Source of the DNA: AV40 sp963817335
GTDB taxonomy: Bacteria; Verrucomicrobiota; Verrucomicrobiia; Chthoniobacterales; UBA10450
Assembly: GCA_963817335.1 (NCBI GenBank)
Contig: CAWFNX010000001.1
Coordinates: 744,001-808,000, forward strand
Length of the DNA: 64,000 nt
Reading direction: 5' to 3'
In this document: positions 1-7,334 of the stretch, one piece after another
How the letters are laid out: every line of letters begins with the position of its first letter
How positions within the stretch are numbered: position 1 is the first letter of the stretch
Notes under the pieces: generated by a model
The model's database searches: none
Seen by the model: only the letters and a program-made list of their open reading frames with translations
What the model was told of the DNA's origin: nothing
Position numbers and translations under genes: made by a program

Positions 1-80
1 CAGTTTGATTGAAAGACAATTAAGCCCAGCAAGAATTGAATGCTCAGCGCAATGATGATCGGTAAAGTCGCGCTGTTCAT
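1..80 (-). CDS. N-terminus of a membrane protein (partial, runs off the window)
   Basis: Reading the minus strand from the ATG at 80 gives 26 codons beginning MNSATLPIIIALSIQFLLGL and continuing IVFQSN to the window edge. The start is a single hydrophobic membrane segment right after the initiator. Its ATG overlaps the TGA of the ketoacyl-synthase-like gene as ATGA, so the two are almost certainly co-transcribed and translationally coupled. A short N-terminal anchor like this occurs in sensor kinases, acyltransferases and many other membrane proteins. The function cannot be decided from this fragment. Confidence 0.6.
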   Translation of the reverse strand, partial: MNSATLPIIIALSIQFLLGLIVFQSN

Positions 81-1318
81 TGTCCGTTGAGTCGCTCAAC
101 CACCATCGAGCTAGCGCTACCGCCCAGGCCGCGAACGTTCAGCAAAACGCAATCCAGTCGAGTTTTTCGCGGGCGGCCGGGTACAAAATCCAAGTCGAAC
201 TCAGGGTCCCCGGATTCATAATTAGTTGTCGGCGGGACTATCTGATCGCGGATGGCAAGTGCGCAGGCTGCAATTTGGAAGGGACCTCCCGCAGCCAGCG
301 CGTTTCCCGTTACTCCTTTTATTGAACTAATTGGAATCGAATGCGCTAGTTCACCAAAAACTTGTTTGATGCATCGCACTTCGGCGGCATCAAGAACGGG
401 GTGGCCGGGACCGTAGGCGGACACATAATTCACGTCCTCTGGTGATCGTCCAGCATTAGCGAGCGCCAGATTCATTGAATCAGATAGTGCGGCTCCAGGC
501 ATTTCAATCTGTTCGTCTCGATGCCGTGCATATCCCTTGATCTCTAAATAAATATGGGCGCCACGGGCTTGCGCGCGTTCCAGATTTTCAAGCACGAACA
601 TTCCAGCGCCTTCGGAAATGACGCCGGAATCGCGTTCGATATCGAACGGCCGACTCGCTTTTTCCGGTTCGCCATTGCGATAGGAACTCAACCCGGTTGC
701 GACAAATGCAGCAAAGGTGTGCTTTGTGATTGGCGCGTCTGCTCCTCCTGCGATCGCAAGTTCGGCCTCTCCAGATCGAATCATCCCAACAGCTAAGGCA
801 ATCGCGTCCAGACCAGATGGGCAGGCGGACGAGACAGTCGCAGCATGCGCTCGGTTACCGATGCGGTCGGCGATCACGTTAGCGGCGGCTTGTGGCGTCA
901 AAGCCCCAACCGCTGTTGGAGACATCCCGTTCATACCCCGCTCTCGAAAGTTGCTGATCGAACGCTCGATAATGTCCATCGCACTCGTGCTTACGCCTAC
1001 GACTACCGGCGTTGGACTCGGAAAATCTGCGTCGCTGATATCGAGACCGGCGTCTTGTAATGCCATCATAGTTGCCGCGTAAGCAAGCTGGGTGTGACGC
1101 GCCATGCGTCTCGGCTTCAGTTCGGGTTCGATGTAGTTCTGCGGGTCGAACCCTTTTATCTCGCCGGCAATTCGGCTTTTTAAATCGCTCGCGTCAAAAA
1201 AGGTGATTGGCGCGATGCCGCTGCGACCGGTAAGTATCGAGTCCCAAAACTCCGCCAACCCGATGCCGTTCGGAGCGAGAATTCCCATTCCCGTAATGAC
1301 AACGCGATTTCGTCTCAT
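77..1318 (-). CDS. Beta-ketoacyl synthase (FabF/KAS II fold) lacking both active-site histidines
   Basis: This 413-residue protein has the length and motif order of FabF-type condensing enzymes: MRRNRVVITGMGILAPNGIG at the N-terminus, the nucleophile motif SSACPSG with Cys166, GGADAP near 191, and the conserved SSIKG lysine (Lys334). The first catalytic His, normally in NAHGT, is replaced in SAYGPGHP (Tyr302). The second, normally in SMTGH, is Asn339 in GVTGN. Cys-His-His has become Cys-Tyr-Asn, so ordinary malonyl decarboxylation looks unlikely, while acyl-Cys transfer remains possible. It overlaps the next minus-strand gene by ATGA. It may be an acyltransferase-like or chain-length-type partner in a special lipid or polyketide pathway. 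The fold is confident, the reaction is not known. Confidence 0.85.
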   Translation of the reverse strand: MRRNRVVITGMGILAPNGIGLAEFWDSILTGRSGIAPITFFDASDLKSRIAGEIKGFDPQNYIEPELKPRRMARHTQLAYAATMMALQDAGLDISDADFPSPTPVVVGVSTSAMDIIERSISNFRERGMNGMSPTAVGALTPQAAANVIADRIGNRAHAATVSSACPSGLDAIALAVGMIRSGEAELAIAGGADAPITKHTFAAFVATGLSSYRNGEPEKASRPFDIERDSGVISEGAGMFVLENLERAQARGAHIYLEIKGYARHRDEQIEMPGAALSDSMNLALANAGRSPEDVNYVSAYGPGHPVLDAAEVRCIKQVFGELAHSIPISSIKGVTGNALAAGGPFQIAACALAIRDQIVPPTTNYESGDPEFDLDFVPGRPRKTRLDCVLLNVRGLGGSASSMVVERLNGQ

Positions 1319-1658
1319 CGTGTTTGGGATTGCCGGCCGGAGAATCGATCGGTGAAGAAAGTTCGAGTAATGCCCGCCGAGCGGTTAGAAATGTTGGCGG
1401 TTAAGGAATTATTAGTCTCGGCCACTAACGGATCACCGCGCATTCTAAGCGCTACATTAGCTCCAGTCATTATATTTTTTGCGTGCTAGAATCAGAGGTT
1501 ATCCACCAAAGGCGCCGACTTATTCACAAGTTGCACCTTGCGTGCCAGCGGTTTCTACTTCACCGTTCGCCCGGCGAGTCTAGATGCATTGCCGAATATT
1601 TTATGTCCAGCGGCCGCTGCGCGGCACGACCCTAGCTTCTATGGCCCGCTGACGCATC
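1319..1658. other. 340-base divergent intergenic region
   Basis: This gap separates two divergent starts, the ketoacyl-synthase-like gene (minus) and the receiver-kinase gene (plus), so promoters for both should lie here. An AT-rich stretch around 1468-1495 contains TATATTTTTT followed by TAGAAT, which could be a promoter core, but I see no clean -35/-10 pair. No convincing ORF, hairpin terminator or repeat is visible. Confidence 0.4.
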
Positions 1659-2807
1659 ATGACCACCAGTACTGAACTGCCCCAGATCCTGGTCATCGAT
1701 GACGAAATGGGTCCCCGCGAAAGCTTGCGCATGCTCCTGAAACCCAATTACCAAGTGCATACGGCCGATTGCGTCGAATCGGGTATCAAATTACTCAAGG
1801 AGAAGAATCCCGACACCATCGTCATGGATATCCGGATGCCAGGAGTCAGCGGGATTGAAGGTCTCCGGCAAATTCGTGAAATCGACCCACATTTATCCGT
1901 GATCATGCTGACCGGTTTCGGTGCGCTCGATACCGCCAAAGAGGCGCTTCGACTCGGCGCCAACGATTACATCAGCAAACCATTCGACGCCCATGAAATG
2001 CAGCAGGTCATCGATCGCAACGTCGAGCGCACGCGTGCGCATCGCACGAGCGAGCATGCCGCGTCTGAGATCAAGGAATTAAACAATCGTCTCCTTCAAC
2101 AACTGGCCCAGAAGGAACGCCTCGCTTCACTGGGTCAGGCTTCCGCCGAATTCGTCCACGATCTGGGAAATCCGCTCACCATCGTCTGGGGCTACGTTCA
2201 GTTGCTCGCTAAACGCCTCGAAAAATCCGACAACACTCAGCAGGACGCCAGCTCGGTAAAAGAACTGAATATTATCGAACAAAACGTCCGGCTTTGCCGT
2301 GAACTGCTCACCATGTGGCAGAGCTATGGCAACGTCGAAGCTTCCCCTCCAAAACTGATTTCCGTTTCCGGTATTGTCCGCGAAGTATTGAAGGGCATCG
2401 CGCCGATGGCGACTGAGAACGGTGTCGAACTGAAGTCAGATATCTGTGAAGATCCGTGCACACTTTTGGGAGATGCCCTGCAAATCAGCCGGGCAATCCA
2501 GAATGTGGTCGTTAACGCCGTTCAAGCGACGATTGAAAAGAAGGGGACGGTCACCGTTACCTGCGCTCAGAAGGATTTTTACGTCGATCTTCGCGTCGAG
2601 GACAATGGAGCGGGAATTCATCCGGCGCAGCTGAATAGAATTTTCGATCCGTATTTCACGACCAAACAAGCCAAGAGCGGCACCGGTCTTGGCCTCTACA
2701 TCACCAAGAAAGTCGTCGAAGACCACAGCGGTTCGATCAAAGTCGAGAGCACGTCCGGGGTCGGCACTGTTTTCACGATTAGGCTTCCGCTACAAAACGC
2801 GGAGTAA
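1659..2807 (+). CDS. Hybrid two-component protein: N-terminal receiver plus histidine kinase
   Basis: The 382-residue cytosolic protein starts with a receiver domain (about 9-125): acidic pair Asp14/Asp15, phospho-acceptor Asp57 in VMDIRMPG, Thr85 and Lys107 in SKPF. A coiled linker leads to a HisKA helix with phospho-accepting His167 in EFVHDLGNP. The HATPase_c domain follows, with N-box NVVVNAVQA, G1 box DNGAG, F-box FDPYFTTK and G2 box GTGLGLYI. Receiver-first kinases usually take a phosphoryl group from another kinase and alter their own kinase activity. There is no membrane segment or sensor domain, so the input is another protein. It lies 85 bases before the dehydratase-like gene on the same strand. 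No DNA-binding output domain is adjacent. Confidence 0.9.
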   Translation: MTTSTELPQILVIDDEMGPRESLRMLLKPNYQVHTADCVESGIKLLKEKNPDTIVMDIRMPGVSGIEGLRQIREIDPHLSVIMLTGFGALDTAKEALRLGANDYISKPFDAHEMQQVIDRNVERTRAHRTSEHAASEIKELNNRLLQQLAQKERLASLGQASAEFVHDLGNPLTIVWGYVQLLAKRLEKSDNTQQDASSVKELNIIEQNVRLCRELLTMWQSYGNVEASPPKLISVSGIVREVLKGIAPMATENGVELKSDICEDPCTLLGDALQISRAIQNVVVNAVQATIEKKGTVTVTCAQKDFYVDLRVEDNGAGIHPAQLNRIFDPYFTTKQAKSGTGLGLYITKKVVEDHSGSIKVESTSGVGTVFTIRLPLQNAE

Positions 2808-2892
2808 CCGTCACCGTTAGCGACGTTTCCTGTCGCTCGTTTTCATACGCGGTTTAACTTGTCAGTTCCCGCGCCTTTGGTTTTGCTGAGGC

Positions 2893-3978
2893 GTGTCCTA
2901 TCGCGTCGCGCCAATCTTCTTAATTCGAATGGCGGGTGTGGCGTTCGATCCTATTGAGCGCTTGGCTACCACCAAAGCTCTCGCAATTGCACGCGAATTG
3001 ATTCGCAAGATGCGGAAGCGTGACGAAGCCAGAAGCGCAGCGGAAAGGTTCTTCGCATCGCGCGAGCGTCTGTTATCGCCGGAAGCTTATCACGCTTTGC
3101 GGATTGCGATCCATGAACGAAGACCACCAGTTGGAGTTAGCGGCGATCAACCGGGGATCTTTCGTAACTACGCGGAGTCCGCAAAAGCCGTTGCGATTCT
3201 GGACTCGGAGCTTCAGGAAAAGCTTGGCGAGGAATTGGAAGATGCGCGTAGCGCTTTGGTGCAAGTGAGCGGAGAATTTCTGCCGAGTTACCTTGTCTTC
3301 GGGACAGATAAGGTCAGAGACTTACTGGCCACACAACTCGACTCTTATCCGAAGGGCCACGAGCGTTTCCCGCCTCGTAACAATTCGGCACGCAAAATTG
3401 AGCAAAGTCTGCTTCTGTATTTCCAACGCATCGCGGCTAAAAACGACACGTTCAGTGAATTCGGGCCGTCTGGATGGGGACGAACCAATGAAAAAGTGAC
3501 CAGTCTGACTTTGAAACCGGAACCTGGCGTCGCGAGAAGAGATTCGTTCATGGAGCGCTGGACGGCTCATGGCATCGCCGCAGCAATAAATGCCGATCCA
3601 GAAAATACACACCCGCACGTGGTAGTCCCAGCACTGGAACCGTATGCAGTACGAGTCTTGCAAGATGACGTAGACAAGTGGTCGTCAGGGCCGGTGCGGG
3701 ACAAATGGTTGCGTATTTTGCAAAACTTCGATGAGCTGACGTCGAAGTTTGGGGCGGCGGCGGGTGAACTTCAGCAGCGACAATCGATTCTGGATGATGT
3801 GGGCGCGCAGCTCCGATTTATCGGCGCGCAATCAAAGCCTGGTGATCGTTTTCTCTACGCCGCAACCAATCCGATAGCTGAGGAATGTTTTCGGGAATGT
3901 CATTTCGAAATCAATGAAACTCTAATCGATGAAGTGGCTAGTGACTGCCGCCCCGTGGATCGATTTATGGCGCGATAG
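2893..3978 (+). CDS. Lanthipeptide dehydratase-type (LanB N-terminal) protein, first part, frameshifted
   Basis: This reading frame opens with GTG and reads SYRVAPIFLIRMAGVAFDP, the N-terminal pattern of the Lant_dehydr_N family. Around residues 170-200 it has SLLLYFQRIAAKNDTFSEFG followed by PSGWG, matching the conserved LanB motif (RxxxK...PFSTFGPTGWG). Known members are class I lanthipeptide dehydratases that glutamylate Ser/Thr using Glu-tRNA, or peptide aminoacyl-tRNA ligases (PEARLs). The frame runs to 3978, but homology continues in another frame from about 3950. Removing one C from the CCCC at 3951-3954 joins the two halves as DCRPWIDLWRDSY. The gene is therefore either a pseudogene or interrupted by an assembly indel. 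No LanC-like cyclase or obvious precursor gene lies next to it. Confidence 0.75.
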   Translation: MSYRVAPIFLIRMAGVAFDPIERLATTKALAIARELIRKMRKRDEARSAAERFFASRERLLSPEAYHALRIAIHERRPPVGVSGDQPGIFRNYAESAKAVAILDSELQEKLGEELEDARSALVQVSGEFLPSYLVFGTDKVRDLLATQLDSYPKGHERFPPRNNSARKIEQSLLLYFQRIAAKNDTFSEFGPSGWGRTNEKVTSLTLKPEPGVARRDSFMERWTAHGIAAAINADPENTHPHVVVPALEPYAVRVLQDDVDKWSSGPVRDKWLRILQNFDELTSKFGAAAGELQQRQSILDDVGAQLRFIGAQSKPGDRFLYAATNPIAEECFRECHFEINETLIDEVASDCRPVDRFMAR

Positions 3979-5128
3979 TTATGCGTTTATTGCGTCTCGC
4001 GTCTCGTCCGCTCTACGCGCTGTTATGGAAAAAACTGGAGCCAAGATTGGAGTAATGCCGTTGCCGGCATTCCTCCAGGCGTGCGAAGCGGCAAAACTGC
4101 CGTTGACTGGACCCGGACTGGTTGCACCTGCGGTCATGGCATTTCAGGAAGTAAAAGCCGCTTTTCGAAAACGTTTACAGCCGCACGTCGGTTCCGACGA
4201 TTACGAACTTACTCCGGAAGACTGCCACGTTGTTCGCAACAGCTTCGATTATCCGAAGTTCGATGAATACACTTATCCTTCAGCCGATTTACAATTGGCT
4301 GCCAGTTCGGTTGAGTCAGTGGCATGTGGCAATTACCAATGGATCCTCGCAGAACTGCATCCACCAATTGCGTTGTTACATCACGGTTTTTATTGGGCTT
4401 GTCCGGATAAAGATGTTCTAAACGAAGGTTTGAGGCGTGCCGCTGGCAACAGACCGAATTTTCATTTCGGTTTTTTTGCGGCGGATTTCACCGCGCATAC
4501 CACAGTGCGAATCTTCGATGCGATGCCCGAGCTCACGAATTTCGTGGCACCACAGCGAGCAAATCCAAAATGGAGAAAGATTTCGCCGTCGGATGCAGAG
4601 GTTTATGTCGATGAAACAGGTGATGTCTGCATGCGTAAAATCGACAATCACGAGCATCTTGGTTCGTTTGCGCGCGCTTGGGTAATTCCGCTTGGGTTTC
4701 ATCCTTTTCAATTCAGCGCCGGACTGCACACGCCCCGGTTGCGTTGCGGAAAAGTTATTGTTCAGCGTCGAGCCTGGACAATTTCAGCCGCGGAATTTCC
4801 AGCTGGGAAATATCACGGGGTTTCCAGCGCCCTTGTCGTCGCCGTCGAAAAGCTGCGCGCAGAAAGAGGTCTACCGCGCTTTATTTATATTAGGCCTACC
4901 GAACAGGCTCTGCGTCGAAGCGGCGCCGAAGGCCGGGACAAGGACACGAAACCCGTTTTTATTGATCTCGAGAGCTATCTATTCCTGGAAATCTTTTATC
5001 GTTGGATCGTCAAGGCCGGCGAAATTGAAGTGACTGAAATGTTGCCGACACCGGACCAGCTGCTTTGGAAGGAAGCCGACGGCCGTCGCACCTTTGAGTT
5101 GCGCACGCTAATCGTTCCGCGCTCATGA
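3929..5128 (+). CDS. Lanthipeptide dehydratase-type protein, second part of the same gene
   Basis: This frame continues the gene that begins at 2893; its own first 21 bases are probably not translated as such. It carries the remainder of the glutamylation/aminoacylation-type domain, ending IEVTEMLPTPDQLLWKEADG, then RRTFELR, which resembles the usual end of Lant_dehydr_N. Rejoined, the protein would be about 745 residues. That fits the N-terminal domain of a class I dehydratase without the roughly 250-residue C-terminal elimination domain. This small-LanB layout is seen in split thiopeptide dehydratases and in PEARLs. The stop overlaps the start of the ParA gene as ATGA, implying coupled translation. 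The family is fairly sure; the substrate is unknown. Confidence 0.72.
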   Translation: MKWLVTAAPWIDLWRDSYAFIASRVSSALRAVMEKTGAKIGVMPLPAFLQACEAAKLPLTGPGLVAPAVMAFQEVKAAFRKRLQPHVGSDDYELTPEDCHVVRNSFDYPKFDEYTYPSADLQLAASSVESVACGNYQWILAELHPPIALLHHGFYWACPDKDVLNEGLRRAAGNRPNFHFGFFAADFTAHTTVRIFDAMPELTNFVAPQRANPKWRKISPSDAEVYVDETGDVCMRKIDNHEHLGSFARAWVIPLGFHPFQFSAGLHTPRLRCGKVIVQRRAWTISAAEFPAGKYHGVSSALVVAVEKLRAERGLPRFIYIRPTEQALRRSGAEGRDKDTKPVFIDLESYLFLEIFYRWIVKAGEIEVTEMLPTPDQLLWKEADGRRTFELRTLIVPRS

Positions 5129-5949
5129 AAATCGTCGCCGTTGCCAATCAAAAGGGCGGAGTAGGCAAAACGACGACGGCCGTAAATCTCGGAGTTGCGC
5201 TCGCCGAGAAAAAGATACGAGTTCTGTTGATCGACCTTGATCCTCAGGCGAACGCCACCAGTGCGCTGGGCATGCAGGAAGTGGAAGGTGAAAGTATTTA
5301 CGACTCGCTCATCGGAAACGTTTCGATCGCCAACAAAATTTTGCCGACGCGGATCGACAACATGTTTCTCATTCCTGCCAATCTCGATCTCGCGGGTGCC
5401 GAAGTGGAGATCGCGCGCATGCCCGATCATCTCACTCGTCTTGCGACCACGCTGTCGGCTTTTCGCTCTGACGAGACTTTCGATCTCGTATTGTTGGATT
5501 GTCCGCCTTCATTGGGCATTCTCATGACCAATGCACTCGCGGCGGCCGACGAAATTCTCACCCCGATTCAATGCGAATACTTCGCCCTCGAAGGTTTGGT
5601 AAAGATCGTGCGAGTCGTCGAGCAAGTGCGTGATTCCGGAGCAAACGATCACGTCCAGATTGGAGGCATTGTCATGACGATGTTCGACAGCCGAACAAAT
5701 CTCAGCGAGCAGGTCGTGAACGAAGTTCGGCAACATTTCAGCGAGCGCGTTTACAAAACGGTCATTCCCCGCACGGTGCGTCTCAGCGAAGCTCCGAGTT
5801 TCGGAAAATCGATCCTCGAATACGATTCAAGCGGAGTTGGCGCGACCGCTTATCGAGCGCTGGCCCGCGAGTTCATCAAAAGGCATTCACTTTTTTCCAG
5901 CGCTCGCGAGTTAGAGAAAAGGCCTGCGTCGGAAAGCTCTGAAAACTAA
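5125..5949 (+). CDS. ParA/Soj family ATPase
   Basis: The 274-residue protein begins MKIVAVANQKGGVGKTTTAV, a textbook deviant Walker A motif (KGGVGKTT) of the ParA/MinD superfamily. It has Walker A' at LIDLDPQANAT and Walker B at LVLLDCPPSLG. Length and motif spacing match chromosomal Soj/ParA proteins, which form ATP-dependent dimers on DNA and move a partner-bound cargo. No ParB/Spo0J gene follows, unlike the usual parAB pair. Its ATG overlaps the stop of the dehydratase-type gene, so the two are probably expressed together, which is an odd pairing. It could be an orphan ParA, or the chromosomal one displaced from parB. Confidence 0.9.
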   Translation: MKIVAVANQKGGVGKTTTAVNLGVALAEKKIRVLLIDLDPQANATSALGMQEVEGESIYDSLIGNVSIANKILPTRIDNMFLIPANLDLAGAEVEIARMPDHLTRLATTLSAFRSDETFDLVLLDCPPSLGILMTNALAAADEILTPIQCEYFALEGLVKIVRVVEQVRDSGANDHVQIGGIVMTMFDSRTNLSEQVVNEVRQHFSERVYKTVIPRTVRLSEAPSFGKSILEYDSSGVGATAYRALAREFIKRHSLFSSARELEKRPASESSEN

Positions 5950-6121
5950 TTTCTTTCTCGACGGTCGTTCTGTTTTTGTCGGCGACGCGACGAGATCAAA
6001 CGTTCTGCGGATTATTTAAGGAGATGTCGATTCTCGAAACCGCTTCGTCAATTTGTGTCCGTTCCGCGAGTCCGACGTCGTAGACACGAAGCTCACACCA
6101 GTTGCGATTAATTAGCGAACC

Positions 6122-6763
6122 ATGCCAGCTAAGTCCGATGAATACGCGAAACCGGCGAAGCCGCCGGATTCGTCCAGTTTGTCACCTGTGCGCGAGGCGG
6201 CCAGCCATTGCACGGCATGTCATCTATATAAGCACGCAACCCAGACCGTCTTCGGGGAAGGCCCAAAAACAGCGCGGATGATGCTCGTTGGCGAGCAGCC
6301 AGGCGATTACGAAGATGTCGTGGGCAAGCCGTTTGTCGGCCCGGCCGGAAAAATCATGGAGCGCGCGCTGGAAGAGGCGGGCATCGATCGAAAGCAAGTC
6401 TACGTCACCAACGCAGTGAAGCATTTTAAATGGGAACCGCGTGGCAAACGGCGGCTTCATAAAAAGCCGAACTCACGCGAGATTGCGGCGTGCCGTCCGT
6501 GGCTTGAAGCCGAAATACGACTCGTTAGGCCCAAATTGGTTGTCGCCCTAGGTTCGACCGCAGGTCAGACGATCTTTGGGCCTTCGTTCCGAGTAACCCG
6601 AGAGCGAGGTAAGATCCTTTCTTCGAAGCTCGCACCGCGCGTTCTTGCAACCGTTCATCCGTCGTCGTTGCTGCGACAACCCGATGATGAATCCCGTCAT
6701 CGTGAATACAGACATTTTGTCGCTGACCTGCGCGTTGCGGTAAGAGCAGCGAAGAGGGATTGA
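6122..6763 (+). CDS. udgX: UdgX-type uracil-DNA-binding protein (family 4-like UDG superfamily)
   Basis: The 213-residue protein shows the uracil-DNA glycosylase pattern GEQPGDYEDVVGKPFVGPAG and the C-terminal motif VHPSSLLR. It also has the UdgX-specific insertion KRRLHKKP (about 109-116), with His113 in the place of the histidine that bonds covalently to the abasic site in the mycobacterial enzyme. Cys30 and Cys33, a later Cys in AACRPWL, and a His in AVKHFKW fit the usual 3-Cys/1-His ligands of the [4Fe-4S] cluster. UdgX proteins bind uracil-containing DNA irreversibly rather than simply excising the base. The gene stands alone, 172 bases after parA. Confidence 0.9.
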   Translation: MPAKSDEYAKPAKPPDSSSLSPVREAASHCTACHLYKHATQTVFGEGPKTARMMLVGEQPGDYEDVVGKPFVGPAGKIMERALEEAGIDRKQVYVTNAVKHFKWEPRGKRRLHKKPNSREIAACRPWLEAEIRLVRPKLVVALGSTAGQTIFGPSFRVTRERGKILSSKLAPRVLATVHPSSLLRQPDDESRHREYRHFVADLRVAVRAAKRD

Positions 6764-6839
6764 CTTCGGCTTTCGGCGTCTCAGACGCACAGATTCGCTG
6801 GTGAAATCTTCTCTTCCCGTGATATTGTCCTCGACCTCC

Positions 6840-6912
6840 GGGGGTATAGCTCAGTTGGTAGAGCGTCTCGTTCGCAATGAGAAGGCCAGGGGTTCGAATC
6901 CCCTTACCTCCA
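6840..6912 (+). tRNA. tRNA-Ala (anticodon CGC)
   Basis: A complete cloverleaf is visible: acceptor GGGGGTA pairs with TACCTCC (one G-T), D-arm GCTC...GAGC, anticodon loop TTCGCAA with CGC at positions 34-36, and T-arm AGGGG-TTCGAAT-CCCCT. The discriminator base is A and CCA is not encoded. It decodes GCG. A 16-base copy of its 3' end occurs 82 bases downstream. Confidence 0.93.
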
Positions 6913-6994
6913 AAGCCAGCGGCGTGGAGGTAAGAATCCAACAGCCGGGTTCATTATTGGATGCACTAGCGGGAGCGTAATCCCCTTACCTCCA
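6897..6994 (+). repeat. att-like direct repeat of the tRNA-Ala 3' end
   Basis: The 16 bases AATCCCCTTACCTCCA occur at 6897-6912 (tRNA T-arm/acceptor) and again exactly at 6979-6994. Integrases of phages and islands that target tRNA genes leave this kind of core duplication. The spacer is only 66 bases and holds no gene, so at most this is a decayed scar. A similar duplication follows tRNA-Arg at 23543. Confidence 0.6.
6903..6934 (+). repeat. Inverted repeat spanning the tRNA-Ala 3' end
   Basis: CTTACCTCCA (6903-6912, the last ten bases of the tRNA) is perfectly inverted at 6925-6934 (TGGAGGTAAG) with a 12-base spacer. It could form a 10 bp stem competing with the acceptor stem, act in 3' processing, or be a recombination scar. 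There is no T-run, so it is not a classical terminator. Confidence 0.6.
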
Positions 6995-7334
6995 TAAATT
7001 TCGAGCCAAGCGAAATTCAATTTAGCATCCAACTAAATGATGATTCTACTCGACCGGAGATCAATCCCTCTCGGCTGCCCCGCCCGAAAGCGGGCGAGGC
7101 ACCGACTTGAATTGCTCCCTTCGCGGATGGTGGATTGATTTGTTCTGTGGGGGGACAGCCACCCTCAAGGGATTTCTACCCTTCTCACGCGAGCATTCAT
7201 GCCTCTTTTGTAATCGCAGACCCTACAGTTGCCTAGACAAACAGTTTACGAACAGTTAAAAACAGGTCGCAAACAGTTAGGAACACTTAGCGAACAGATT
7301 CTCCAAATTAAAAGCCGTCAGCGCCCGTTTTAAT
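6913..7334. other. 422-base intergenic region behind tRNA-Ala
   Basis: No ORF is convincing here. The region holds the duplicated tRNA end (6979-6994), a GC-rich hairpin at 7077-7100 (arms GCCcCGCCCG/CGGGCGaGGC around an AAAG loop, one mismatch), and from 7241 an array of six phased ACAGTT-like units directly before the regulator pseudogene. Confidence 0.6.
7241..7299 (+). repeat. Six helically phased ACAGTT-type repeats
   Basis: Units start at 7241 (ACAGTT), 7252 (ACAGTT), 7262 (ACAGGT), 7273 (ACAGTT), 7283 (ACACTT) and 7294 (ACAGAT). Spacings are 11, 10, 11, 10 and 11 bases, which averages one DNA turn. A further ACAGTT lies at 7225, out of register. The array ends 35 bases before the start of a GntR/LacI-like regulator. 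It looks like a cooperative binding site on one face of the helix, or a phased bend. No known operator of this kind comes to mind. Confidence 0.7.

Noticed and set aside
7077..7100. GC-rich hairpin taken as a terminator for tRNA-Ala
   Set aside because: No T-run follows and it lies more than 160 bases after the tRNA; kept only as a hairpin.
7241..7299. Plasmid-type iterons and a replication origin
   Set aside because: No Rep gene or AT-rich unwinding site; the phased units precede a regulator instead.
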